NCBI RefSeq assembly: GCF_029852145.1
Contig: NC_079974.1
Location: 18,392,082-18,456,081 of the forward strand
Reading direction: 5' to 3'
DNA: 64,000 nt
Source of the DNA: Microplitis mediator
Taxonomy: Eukaryota > Arthropoda > Insecta > Hymenoptera > Braconidae
The position numbers and the translations under genes are program-made. Below, one piece after another: positions 12,299 through 23,866 of the stretch. How positions within the stretch are numbered: the stretch's first letter is position 1; every line of letters begins with the position of its first letter. Below the pieces are notes generated by a model. It made no database searches and was not told the origin of the DNA. It worked only from the letters and a program-made list of their open reading frames with translations.

Positions 12299-13062
12299 GT
12301 CAGGCAAAATAGGGGATCAAAATTTTTTTTTATTTTTGCTTTTAAAATTTTTACTCTCAAATCAGATTGTAAAATATTTTTCATACTTAAATAATGTATG
12401 CAGAGTTAAAATTTTTGTGTTAATTCAACACATTGCGTTTGTGTTGATCTTTAACACAAATTTTATTTTAAATAAAATTGAACACATAAAATCTGTTCTT
12501 TTGACAGAACATTTGTGTAAATTTAACACATTTTTCGTGTTAAAATCAACTAATAAACATAAACACATAACCTAACCAACTCGAGTATACTGATCTACCC
12601 TTAGTAGAACTTATGTCAATTTAGCAAACAATTGAACCGGCTCAAAAAGATATGAAAGTTATATAAATTTAATTGTAAAATGTATATATTTAATTGTAAA
12701 TAAATTATAATCCAAATTTCCCTGCAGACAATGCTGCTATAATGCTTTGCTTGGTTATAGTAATGAAGAATTGCGCGGAAACGTTTAGTTAAACAACACT
12801 AATTTTGTGTCAATTTTTGAATAACACAAGAAATGTGTTACATTCTAGATTTTCCAATCATTTAACATAAAAAATCTGTTAAAGTAAAATAACACAAACG
12901 GTTTGTGTTGGATTAACAGATTTCTGTATTAAAAAATCAACACAAAAAATTTAACCAAATAATTTTTCAACACAAATACACAAAATTTCTAACTGTGCAT
13001 CAGACAGTAATCAATTAGTTGACTTTAAACCGAAAAATTTAAGGTGTCCCATTTTGCCCCGT
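12299..13062. mobile_element. GCAAAATGGG-type MITE split by the 12399 element
   Basis: The left end GGCAAAATAGGGGATCAAAA (12302) and the right end read inverted as CACGGGGCAAAATGGGACACC-like pair with A/T runs just inside. The element between them (12399-12999) accounts for most of the length, leaving a parent of about 160 bp. The pairing is imperfect. Confidence 0.5.
12399..12999 (-). mobile_element. TTAACACAAA-repeat foldback element, copy 2 (inverted)
   Basis: Reverse complement of 10519-11140 over essentially its full length, including the unique centre (TACTGATCTACCCTTAG region, about 12585-12780). Ends are TGCAGAGTTAAAATTTTTGT and AATTTCTAACTGTGCA. High similarity to copy 1 suggests fairly recent spread. 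Apparent reading frames inside are repeat-derived. Confidence 0.9.
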
Positions 13063-15926
13063 GATATCCATTTATCTTCTTTACATTGGATTAAAAAAAA
13101 ATGTTAGGGAGCTTATTTTATGTTCTCCCCCATTTCTAACAATATTTTATCAAGCTGTTGAAATTTTTTTTGTTAAAAAATTTTTATTTATGAACACATC
13201 AATACGTAAATTAATGTGTTGAAGATAAAAAAAAAGTATCATAAGAATAGCGAATGAGAAAAAAAATTTTGTTGATATTTAAATAACAAAAAAATGTTTA
13301 TGGATGTGGGTATTTTTTATCATTGTTTGAAAACAAGAGTATCAAAGATGACAGGAAATGGGACATAGCATGACAAATATTCTTTTTAAACGACTAACCC
13401 GCAAGTATATATAAACCGGTCGGTTCACTTCCCGGTACATTGAGCTTTCTAACATGATGGATTTACGGACAACATAATTCGCGGACGGCTGACAAAGGGG
13501 AGCAGTAGCAAAACGACGAACAAGACGAGGGAATAAAGGGGCTATAAGAAAGTAAAATAGAGATCCGAATATAACAGCGAATAATTCAGTGTCTGAGACC
13601 CGGTGACACTTGAAAGTAGGATAAGATAGACAAGAGTACAGTAATTTCGTTTGACGATACGATCGCACACATAATCTGAAAAGTGTTGGACGAGTTGAAT
13701 TGTCGAGGTGTTTATGTCTCGTTTTATTCGTCCAGCGAAATTGCTCCTGGGGATTCACGAGCACTACACAGTCAGGAGTTGTTCCATCCCCTTCCACATG
13801 GCCCCTCGTCACCCAAATCTTCTATCTCTGTCTTCCACTCACTCACTCGCTCTATAAATGTCTCTTTCTCACGAGTGTAGTTTGATTTTCAGGCTGCATA
13901 TCGGGTTGCCCTCGTTTACACTTTTATTTCCTCTCTCCCTCGAGTCCATAATAATAAATTGTACACAGCAATAACCCCCGTGTCGATTTGTCATAAAAAT
14001 TACCAAAAGGTCAGTAAGCAAATCATCGTGGACGTGAATAATATTCATATTTATTCTACAGCTTCAATATTGTACCAACAGAAATTTATTTAACTATTTT
14101 TAATTTTTTTTTTCAAGTCTACATCTATATTTATAATAATAATAATTTTAAACTTGTAAATAAAGGAATGAAAATATTTCTAGGAACTTCCACTTTGTTA
14201 AAAAATAATAACGATGTATTGTATCTGAGTAGCTGTAGATAAAAAAATATAAAATAAACGGCATGACGATAAAAACGGCTTACAACGTTTAACGATCAAA
14301 GGCAAGCTCGTCAGACCGACGCAGAAAGCTCACTTGTCCGTTTAACATCGTTCAACCAATGACCTTACATCTATAGGTCTATATATATATTTATGTATCT
14401 TTATATATATATATGAACAGACAAGTACACTCACAAGCACAACAATGTTTGTAAACTCAGCACAAGTCAACGAAAGTACGTGTACGGATTTAAGTTAAAA
14501 AATGTCTGGAGTCTTGTCGAGTGTGTGGACGGACTCTCTTTCCAAAGAGACAAGATTCTGGAAATGATAAAAAAAAATTTATGAAGAATAAAAAAAAAGT
14601 GAATGTAAACCAGCAAGTTGGGTTGGGCTGGGTTGGACTGCTGCTGAGGCTGAGTTTGGATTTAGTTGACTGTTAGATTGGACTATTGGCTACATTCACA
14701 AACGATCGGAAGGACCAATTGTCGGTTTATATATAGCAATTTCAAGGCTGGTTGTTGTAGTAGTGGTGGTTGAATAGGAACGGATGGGGATCGACATCTG
14801 AACGTCTGATGTGTAGAGGCTGCTACGCTGATGCTATTGGTACTTTTGCTGTTCGGTGTCGAGATGAGGACCAAGCACGTCCGTAACGGTACCATGAGGC
14901 GCTCGAGTGTACGTATAAGATCGACGAGATGAGAATACGAGAGGCCAAGAGTGACTTTCAGGAAAATAACAAAGAAAGAAAGAGTAAGAGTGTGTGGGTG
15001 TGGGTGTGGGAGAGCGAGAGGGTTGAAAAGGTTCTACGGCACGTGAGCACTCACGCGTGCCAAGTAACTGTAAACGAAGCACTGGCTTTTATATATATAT
15101 ATATCTATACAACAAAATAACAATATCACTGTGAGCGAGCTATTGAAAAATATACGCTCGAGAGAATATTTTCTGTGTCGATTTTCAAACCCCTCAATAG
15201 TATTGCTTTCTATTTGTTATATTTTTAACGTAATATTGTTATTGCGACTATACGTTGATATCTAGGTTCAAAACAATTTTTTTTATTGCTTATAGAATAT
15301 AAATATAAATTAAAAATTATTTTTTTTTTATTTTAAATCGAGTTGTTGGTAATTGAAATTTTATCAACAAAACTTTGTGAAGGAAAAGCCGGAGGAAATT
15401 GTGTACTTAAAAATTTTTAAACTTTCTTGATAAATTTTTATCAATATTGTACGATGAAAATATATAACAATGAACATTTATTATCACATTCATCACATAT
15501 GTTATGGTAGTAATCGCGACGAGTAGCACATGACTGATGAGCTACATCCATAACAGCTCTGACAGAGAATCCATTAAAAAAATCGATAGTGAAGAGAGAA
15601 AATTTTAAAAATAAATAAGTGCTGAAGTATAACAATCTGTAGCTGTCACTGTGTATTCCTTCTTTGCCATCGATTTTATTTCATAGTTGCATTAGAAATT
15701 TTTCTTATTTAATTTAATAAATATGATGATTCACATATAAATTTAGATTTTAAATTATTAATGACCCTGGTGTCCTCATTTTAGCCGACCCTTCTCTACA
15801 TTTAATTTATTAATCATTTGTCATTTTATTTTGTCTCTATTTTCCCGACTTAAATTCAAAACGTTACAGTAAAAGCTTAATCTGAAAGTTCCAAGTGAAA
15901 AAGTAAAATCGGAAGTAAATAAAACT
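13063..15926. other. Intronic stretch with two GC-richer patches
   Basis: Patches at about 13400-13970 and 14280-15090 have clearly higher GC than their surroundings and contain GT-rich simple sequence (GTGTGGGTGTGGGTGTGGG, about 14991-15010). The longest minus-strand frame (13812-13342) opens with GTG and has no ATG until near its end, and its translation resembles no family I know. These are more likely candidate regulatory blocks than genes. Confidence 0.45.
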
Positions 15927-16605
15927 CACGGAAAGAAAATTATGGGAAGTTTTGCTATGCATTATGGGAATAGTTCCCATAATAATATAGGAATTGTACC
16001 CATACTATTATAGGGATGGTGCCTATAATATATAGGAATAGTTCCCATACCATTATGGGAATAGATCCTATACCAATATGGGATCTATTCCTATAATGTT
16101 ATGAGCACCATTCGACGGTAAATTGTTAAAAAAAAAAATTTGTTAAAAATTTTAATGTTTTTGCCAATAACAAATTTTTCTTTCAAAGTTAGAATTTTTT
16201 TTTTCTATTTATTAATATTTCTGTGTATTGTAGAAGTGTGCATCCCCATAATATTATGGGAATGGTTCCCATAATGGTATAAGAACTATTTCAATAGCAT
16301 TATGGGAACCATTCCTATGATATTATGGGAATAGTTCCTATAATTTGTGGGAATGGTTCCTATAATTTATAAGAATAGTTCCTATATATTATGGGAATAG
16401 TTCCTATATATTATGGGAATGATTCCCATAATATTATAGAAAGTATTCCTATCAATTATAGGAACCATTCCTATAACGTTATGGGTATCATTCCCTTAAT
16501 TATAGGAACTGCTTCCATAATTTATGGTCATAATTCCGTCGTATGATGGTATAGGAAAAAATTTCACAAAATTATGGGAACAGTTTCCATAATTTTTTTT
16601 CCGTG
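15927..16605. mobile_element. Foldback MITE with TATGGGAATAGTTCC array
   Basis: A 679-bp element with ends CACGGAAAGAAAATTATGG and an inverted CACGGAAAAAAAATTATGG-type right end. Both arms consist almost wholly of 15-20 bp units around TATGGGAATAGTTCCCATA, many individually palindromic. A different A/T-rich stretch (about 16110-16240) separates the arms. No ORF. Confidence 0.85.
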
Positions 16606-17500
16606 CTCATTATTATAATATGTAAATTACAATAATTGAAGCTCACGTAATGAATTAATAAAGTAGAGTAAAGTAAATTATGAAGTTTAATTTGACGTGA
16701 AAAAAATGAGAATATATTTAAAATAATATTAATTTAGAGCGCACACGAATAACCAGTAGAGAATGAATGGATGAATGAATGGTTAAAAGGAAATGGTAGG
16801 AAGGCGGTGGGTTGGTTCTCAGAGCCAGCTGATTGACGTGAAAATTGATTTCCTTACCGTCTAACAGTATGCGAACCATTACTTCTCGCGTGCCTGCAAC
16901 AACTCTGATAAATCAGTCAGCCAAGCACGGATTGTCGGAAAAAGAAACGGTTTCAACTCTCCAACTTACTTCCAATAGTGTTAACTTTGATTTGTATGTG
17001 CATAAAAAACAGACAGCTAGAGAAGTAGAAGAAAGAAAAAAAAATAATGAATAGAGAGCGTGATTTCGCCACAAAAAAATGAAACGTTGCAAGGCTTACT
17101 AACCAACTTCTCGAGTAACCGGATGTCAGATATTTTGATGAGATTTTTTATTTTGATTACACCACCATTATATTTGAAAGTATCTGAAAGCTTATCAAGT
17201 TACTTTTCCCTCTCTCTTCTCAGTAAAATTTATTATGTTTAACTTTCGTGATTTATGTAGACTGTAGACTTGTGTGTACACACTGCTTTGTATACCAATC
17301 AACAACTCCCAAGAGTAATTTAATTATTCAAACAAAGCACACATTGATAATAAACAAAATTTGTTATATCGATGGTTACCGATTGTGTTGACTCAAAAAA
17401 TTCTTAATAAATCGACTATTTATACTGACTGTAAGTGATTGAAATAAATGATTGATGATTAATAAAAAAATTTAATTGATAATTAATTTAAAATATTATG
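16606..17500. other. Intronic sequence, no gene identified
   Basis: Short frames at about 16860-17240 yield no recognisable protein. No RNA gene or element ends recognised. Confidence 0.5.
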
Positions 17501-17719
17501 TACCTGAAGATCGGAACGTTTTTCGCGCAACGACCAAAAAAATTTGATGGTAAAAAAATCTACTGGATGACTAAATTTCAGAAATGTTTTGCAAATAGAT
17601 GCTGGTAGGTCAGCAGAAAATCTCAGGCCACCCCCAATTTCTGGAATTATCCCTTAAAGAGTCAAATTACATAATTTTTTTCATTTTCGTTAGGCGAAAA
17701 ACGTTCCGATCTTCAGGTA
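17501..17719. mobile_element. 219-bp MITE with near-perfect terminal repeats
   Basis: The ends TACCTGAAGATCGGAACG (continuing TTTTTCGC) at 17501 and its inverted copy ending at 17719 match with almost no mismatch over about 26 bp. TA lies at both borders. The interior is unique and non-coding. The well-preserved ends suggest recent insertion. Confidence 0.8.
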
Positions 17720-19721
17720 AATAGAATATTTATTATTTTTAGTTAATTATTGTTTCGTATAAACAGGTTTTGTCAAAAACTCGCGCATTCTAAAACCAAG
17801 TGTGTGATTGAAATTTACACACTTGCCAAATGACATTGAAATGCCATAAGCAAACTATCGATATTCAACACAACGTGAAATATATTCAAAGTGACTAAAA
17901 AACTGTAGTTTGCTTTTGACCAAATATGGAACACATTTAATGTGTGCTATAATACCACACTTGTTGTCAGAGTGAATTTGCAGTGTCAACCGGTTTTCAA
18001 CCCGTGATTTACGTTACTTTGTGCCCGGAAATTTTTACTGTACACAATTTTTTTTAATTTACACAATCAACTATTATTTAAAATTTCCCTCATGAAATGC
18101 TTCCCGTTTATTTACAACTCAATTTTCAACTCAAAACGTTTATTGTCTCAAGTCCTTTTTTCTACTCTTGCATTCTTTCTTTTCTTTTACGTCTTTCGAA
18201 TACTTCATGACCGCACTTGGAAAGCAATTTAGAGCCCTATTCCGAGTGTCACATTAGAAAACTTTTTAAGCCTTGAGATCCACAGCAATTTATCCTCGAA
18301 AAAATTTTTGGCCAATCGTAACTGATTTCTCAACTAAAATCCACTTTATACTTAAAATTTTCTATTTTTCAATCCTATTACTTTTTAAAACATTGCACGC
18401 AAACACGATTTTCCAATAACCAAAATAAACTCTATTCAATAATGTTATTTATTAATTTACGCACACGCTATACTTATTTGTTCATCAATTAAAATAACGT
18501 CAATTAACGAAACAAAATTACTGCAGCCATCTCTCCAATTATTCACTGTAGATTTATTAATTTTACTTTGTTAATTAGTCCAAAAGCTATCCATCATTGT
18601 TTCATAATTTCAATAAAATTTTTTTCAAACTTTTATATAAACAAAAAGGAAAATAACATTTTCCAATATTGTTCGCACACAATATTTTTTAAAATCAATA
18701 TTTAATTTTATATTTTCCTTAAACAAGAATGTAATCTCTGTAAGCAAAAAAAGCTGCTATATTTTAGCCGACAATCTGATCTCTAAAAATCGCAGACTGC
18801 CAGTCCATTCAATTACATAGAAGCAAGACACAATGCTCTAGTACTTTTGACGTACATCTTCAGAGATGCTTTTTTCACCACGGCAATGACTTCCGTACGA
18901 GGGTCCACAAAAAGAGTTGCCGGAAAAGTGCTGCAGGTAGAAATCTTTTCACCCGACTGTCTACACAACCCTTTGCCTTTCTTCATCGCTCCCCTATATT
19001 TTTCCTCATTATTATTATTATTATTAATTTTTTTCCTCTCTTCCTCTTCTCGATTGTGTGTAGCCATTATATTTTCGCATGAAAATATCTTGTCTCATTT
19101 CTTCAACTGCACCTACTTTTACGACTTCCCTACAACCTACGTTTACTATTTTATCTACTGTCTTTTTAAAATTTTTCTGTTTTCGCCCTTTTTATTTTTA
19201 TTCATATTTATCTTTTCATTTCTTTCAACATTTTTCATCGTTCTCTTTCATTCGTTTATTTATTTTGTTTTATTTTACACGCAGACACATATCCACACAA
19301 CTATATAAATTCACATATATTTGCTACTGTTCACCAGTTATATATATAACCCTTGCAGACCATCCGACTTTACTGAGTGTTACTTCTATTCACTCATATT
19401 TTTTATACCAACCGTTTCCGGCAACGTTTCCGTTTTCCTAGGTCACTCTTACTAATCCACATTATTTAACCTTTTTTTATATTTTTACGTTGAATGTTGC
19501 ATTCATTTCGGAAGTGAGAGAAACTGTAAAGAAAAACCAACTAATTTACGAAAAGTCGCTTCTCTGCTTATTTCTTATACATACATACATAAATAATATA
19601 TACTCAACCGCATTTATACTTCCATTTTACATGCATACATTTCGTATCATAAACTTACCGACATAATTTAAATAGCGTTAATTTCAAAACCGCATAATGA
19701 AGACATCGAATTAATTACTCC
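17720..19721. other. Intronic sequence with one GC-richer block
   Basis: About 18790-19000 is GC-richer and has open frames on both strands. The plus frame opens with TTG and becomes low-complexity Phe/Leu; the minus frame is Glu/Asn low complexity. Neither matches a known family. (ATT)n lies at about 19010-19027. Confidence 0.5.
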
Positions 19722-20714
19722 ACGGAAAAAAATAAATAGTAAATGCAACATGATGCAGTCTTGAGAAATAAACATGATGAAATCATGTTGCGGTAACATG
19801 AGAAAAATCATGTGGCAGCAACATGATTTTCATGTAGCCTTAATAGCATAAAATGAAGCTGCAACAACTAAATATTTATGCTTCAGAAAAATTATTTATT
19901 ATCAAGCAACAATCAAGCAAAAAATCGATTTTTTGAAAATCCTCACTAGCCCTAACCCCTCACTGTAAAAAGAGCGGTGTTAAAAATAGACTCGTTTTAA
20001 CTCCGCCCGGTGTAAAAATGAAATTACACCGGTGTAGGAGGAGTAATACACCGGTGTTAAAAATACCGGTGTAAAAGCGGGGTAAATTGCGTCCGCTTGG
20101 AGTATTAACTTTAAAGATTATAAAACACAAAAAATGTCAGTTCTTTATGAAAATTAATAAAAAATATCATTTATTAACAAGTATAGTGATCGAGTGAGTA
20201 AAAATATTCACAAAGTAAAATATTTTAACACCGATAAAGAATATCTACACCGGAGGCGGCGTTATTTTAACACCGATCTAGAATATTTACACCGGTGGCG
20301 GCGTTATTTTCACACCGCTTTTGGCGGTAAATTTAACACCGATAATTTTAACACCTACACCGCTTGGACTTACCCCGGTGATTTTTTACAGTGCTTAAGC
20401 AAAAATATCATTTACAAACGATTTTATTTGATAATTTACTCTAATTTTCATCTGCAATATTATAAATCCGAAAAAATCCAGTTGCTTGATAATAAATAAT
20501 TTTTCTGAAGCATAAATATTTAGTTGTTGCAGCTTAATTTTATGCTATTAAGGCTACATCAAAATCATGTTGCTGCCACATGATTTTTCTCATGCTATCG
20601 CAACATGATTGTCATGTAGCCGAAACATGACAAATCATGTGGATGCAACATGATTTCATCATGTTTATTTACCAAGACTGCATCATGTAGCATTTACTAT
20701 TTATTTTTTTCCGT
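19722..20714. mobile_element. Foldback element with AACATGAT/ATCATGTT repeats, interrupted
   Basis: The perfect terminal repeats ACGGAAAAAAATAAATAG (continuing to TAAATGC, 25 bp) begin at 19722 and end at 20714. The arms iterate CAACATGATTT and its complement and also share an inverted block of about 90 bp (GTTGCAGC, TATGCTTCAGAAAAATTATT). The centre has been invaded by the 19961-20393 element. Confidence 0.9.
19961..20393. mobile_element. Nested foldback MITE with ACACCGGTGTTAAAA repeats
   Basis: The terminal repeats CACTGTAAAAAGAGCGGTG and (inverted) CACTGTAAAAAATCACCGG enclose many copies of the palindromic ACACCGGTGT followed by TAAAA. An internal reading frame with repeated Phe-Asn-Thr-Asp is a by-product of the unit, not a gene. 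Its terminus is closely related to that of the 70-756 element. Confidence 0.85.
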
Positions 20715-22484
20715 ATCGTTTAAAAAATAGTTAATTGGTTTTTATTTTTTTGCTGAAAAAAAATCACCACCCGACTAATGATATAATGAGTGATAACAAT
20801 AAATGTGTAGAAAGGGGTTATGAAATGTGAACTAGGACGAGTTGAGAAATCATGTGCTGTCGCACATGTCGATAAGGCGTAACGTTGGAATACCAACGCC
20901 CATGAGCCAACCTGACGGTATAACCCCTTAATCTGATGTCGAGTGCAGCCATTAAGCGAATCATGGTACTTAGCGTCGATAACAGAAGCCCAGAGAGATC
21001 TTCCTGCTACCAAGCGTTCATATCCTAATTAAATAGAGAGAAATACGTCCGTGGTGTCATTCGAGCGAAGATCAATGACGTTACGTTTGATTTTTACCAA
21101 TTAACGAAAAGAGACTTACTCTATCTGCTTCAGATTCGACAGTGGACTGGACATCCAATTAATGTCCGTACACTTCTGCAGATCTATATTTTTAGATAAA
21201 TCCTGAACGATAAATGCTAAGGTTGGGTAGTAACTATTCAATTAATTTCTTCTTTTTTTTTTCAGAGATTGACTTTTGTACAACTTTATTTCTGTCTCTA
21301 TTTCTTCTTGCACTTTTTTTTTTTTAGTTAAATAATTTACTGGATTTAAAGTCACGTGAATAGAGGTGTAACTTTTAAAATAACATTTTACTTAATCACT
21401 AATTGATGGCTACATACAAGCTAGCATTTTTCGTATTCTGTTGGTGAAAAAGAATTAACGTTAACTTTAAAGCAATTTAGTCCCAGTGTAAGGGTTTGAA
21501 GAAAAAAAAATAAAAGGTAAATTGATTTTAAAGTTTTATCGTGTAGTTTTGAACACCAGAGACCTTAAAAAGGACCATTACTATTTAATTTAGTCGTTTA
21601 TTGAGTTAAATTATTTACTTAACTTGAGATGACTTGTTTTTAATGAAAAAAATATATAAAGTACGTTTACTGCCGTATATTTTATACAAAAAATGAAATT
21701 GACCTGGAAAATTTTAATTACCGCATCTCGATCGCACTTAAAGAGATTTATATTACCGGGATTCATTTTTTATATCCAATAAATTAGTACTAATGGGCAA
21801 ATGGTTTAGTATGGGAGCTTTCAGCGTTTCCTTTTCCGGGCCACCAACGCGAACTGCTAATGAATTTTTAAGTTTTAAGTAGCCGGCCTTCAGAGTCTTA
21901 GCCCCGTGTCTTTACGCCCCTGCTGCATCGTCTCGGTTCGTAGTCTAGTCGGGTTTTATTTTTTACATCCACGTCTTGCTCGTCTTCTTCAGCATTTAAG
22001 TTGGGGATGGTAAGGAAAGTTTCCGGCAACTAAAGGTCCGGGTTTCATTGAAAATTACTTTCAGTACACTTTGTGAAATAACCATATCTAAAATGTTACC
22101 GGTGGAATAATTAATTTTTTTCTTATATATATGTATACGTTAAGTAAATTGGGGTTGAATCGGTATAAAAAAATTTTAATTTCGTTTTTTTTTCTTCCAT
22201 TTAATATTTTTTCGTTTTTATTTATCAGTTGGACGAGAAAAAAGTGTCTCTTTGACAATTTGGTGGTCCATCGATTTTCAATAGTCGAATCTATGATTCG
22301 TATAAATCCGAAAATTTTATTATTGATTGTTTTGCTCTACAAATACCGAGTTAGAAAAGCTATTAAATAAAAGTCAAAACTATTGAAGCCATTGAAGTTA
22401 TTTTGAGTGGAAAATAATATCGGTTGCAATAAATATTTACCATATTTTCTATCGGAATTCAAACCGAGAAAATTACAATATTTG
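20715..22484. other. Intronic stretch with a GC-richer block
   Basis: Blocks at about 20860-21010 and 21820-22050 are GC-richer than background. A short minus frame at 21013-20720 has no recognisable product. No RNA or complete element seen. Confidence 0.45.
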
Positions 22485-22852
22485 TACACGCAGAGAATTT
22501 TATGGTATTTTTTGCATCAAAAATTTATAGAAAAATTACTATAGTCATAGTAACATGAGGACAGTATGGAATTATTGTACAAATTACCGATACTGTAGAA
22601 ATTTTGAAAATTCGTCGAACAGAATTTACAAGTTGCATTGTAATTTTGACAAAGCAACAGATTAAATTTATACCAACTGCATAGTAAAATTTATTAGGAT
22701 AAATCTGAATATTTAATATGCTGTTGGTATAAATTTATTCTGTTGCTTTGTCAAAATTACAATGCACCTTGTAAATTCTGTTCGATGTATTTTCAAAATT
22801 TCTACAGTATCGGTAATTTGTACAATAATTTCATACTGTCCTCATCTTACTA

Positions 22853-23801
22853 CACAGTTATAAATTTTGTGTATGTGTTAAAAAATTATTTGGTTAAATT
22901 TTTTGTGTTGATTTTTAACACACAAACCGTTTGTGCTATTTTACTTTAACAGATTTTTTATGTTAAATGATTGGAAAATCTAGAATGTAACACTTTTCTT
23001 GTGTTATTCGAAAATTAACACAAAATTTGTGTTGTTTGACTGAACGTTTCCGCGCGATTCTTCGTTACTATAACCAAGCAAAGCATTGTAGCAGCATTGT
23101 CTGCAGGGAAATTTGGATTATAATTTATTTACAATTAATTATATACATTTTACAATTAAATTTAGATAACTTTCATATCTTTTTAACCCGGTTGAATTGT
23201 TTGCTAAATTGACATGAGTTCTACTAAGGGTAGATCTGTATACTTGAGTTGGTTAGGTTATGTGCTTATATTCATCAGTTGATTTTAACACGAAAAATGT
23301 GTTAAATTTACACAAATGTTCTGTTAAATTTACACAAATTTTCTGTCAAAAAAACAGATTTTATGTGTTCAATTTTATTTAACATGAAATTTGTGTTAAA
23401 GATCAACACAAACGCAGTGTGTTGAATTAACACAAAAATTTGTGTAGACCGTTTGCAACAGACGATTTCTATTGAATTCAACACAAAATTTCTAACTATG
23501 TAGAGTGGAGGTACCGTTTTTGGCCAGTTTTGGACACTTGAAAAATCGAAGTACAATAATCTGTAAAAAACGCAGTGACATAATCAAATTTTAGAATGCG
23601 TTCAAAGATACTTCTATCCCACTATTAAAATGGAAATCTTCTTGTATACTTTTTCATTAATTAAAATAAAGTATTAAATGTCCAAAAATGGAACAGTTAA
23701 AGATCAACACAAACGCAATGTGTTGAATTAACACAAAAATTTGTATAGACCGTTTGCAACAGACGATTTGTGTTGAATTTAACACAAAATTTCTAACTGC
23801 G
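22853..23801 (+). mobile_element. TTAACACAAA-repeat foldback element, copy 3
   Basis: Same orientation and same central unique block as 10519-11140. It lies between TA dinucleotides (22851-22852 and 23802-23803) within the arm of another element, which fixes its true boundaries and indicates a TA target duplication. Its right end is duplicated: about 104 bp at 23398-23503 recur at 23699-23803, separated by about 196 bp of other sequence. Confidence 0.9.
23504..23698. repeat. Spacer between duplicated element ends, possible third-level insertion
   Basis: This segment has loosely inverted ends (GTACCGTTTTTGGCCAG and TGTCCAAAAATGGAACAG). It may be a small MITE inserted before or during duplication of the element end, or ordinary filler from an unequal exchange. 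Confidence 0.4.
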
Positions 23802-23866
23802 TATGACTATAGTAATTTTTCTATAAATTTTGGATACAAAAAATACCGTAAAATTCTCTGCGTGTA

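Larger units (their letters stand above)
22485..23866. mobile_element. Foldback MITE (TACACGCAGAGAATTTTA ends), interrupted
   Basis: The ends at 22485 and 23866 are inverted copies for about 65 bp (with one T/C difference in the first 20). Inner arms at 22550-22660 and 22735-22850 also pair, so the parent is almost entirely palindromic, about 430 bp. The right arm is broken at 22851 by the TTAACACAAA-type element and resumes at 23804, with TA on both sides of the break. Confidence 0.85.

Noticed and set aside
13342..13812. Longest minus-strand frames in the first 20 kb (156 codons)
   Set aside because: It opens with GTG, has no ATG until about residue 119, and has no recognisable domain. Raised GC alone explains the lack of stops.
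18847..19441. Overlapping plus-strand frames
   Set aside because: The longer one begins at TTG and becomes Phe/Leu/Ser low complexity from T-rich DNA; the overlapping frame is of the same kind.
20194..20499. Frame with repeated Phe-Asn-Thr-Asp
   Set aside because: Produced by translation of the ACACCGGTGTTAAAA unit of the nested MITE, not a repeat protein.
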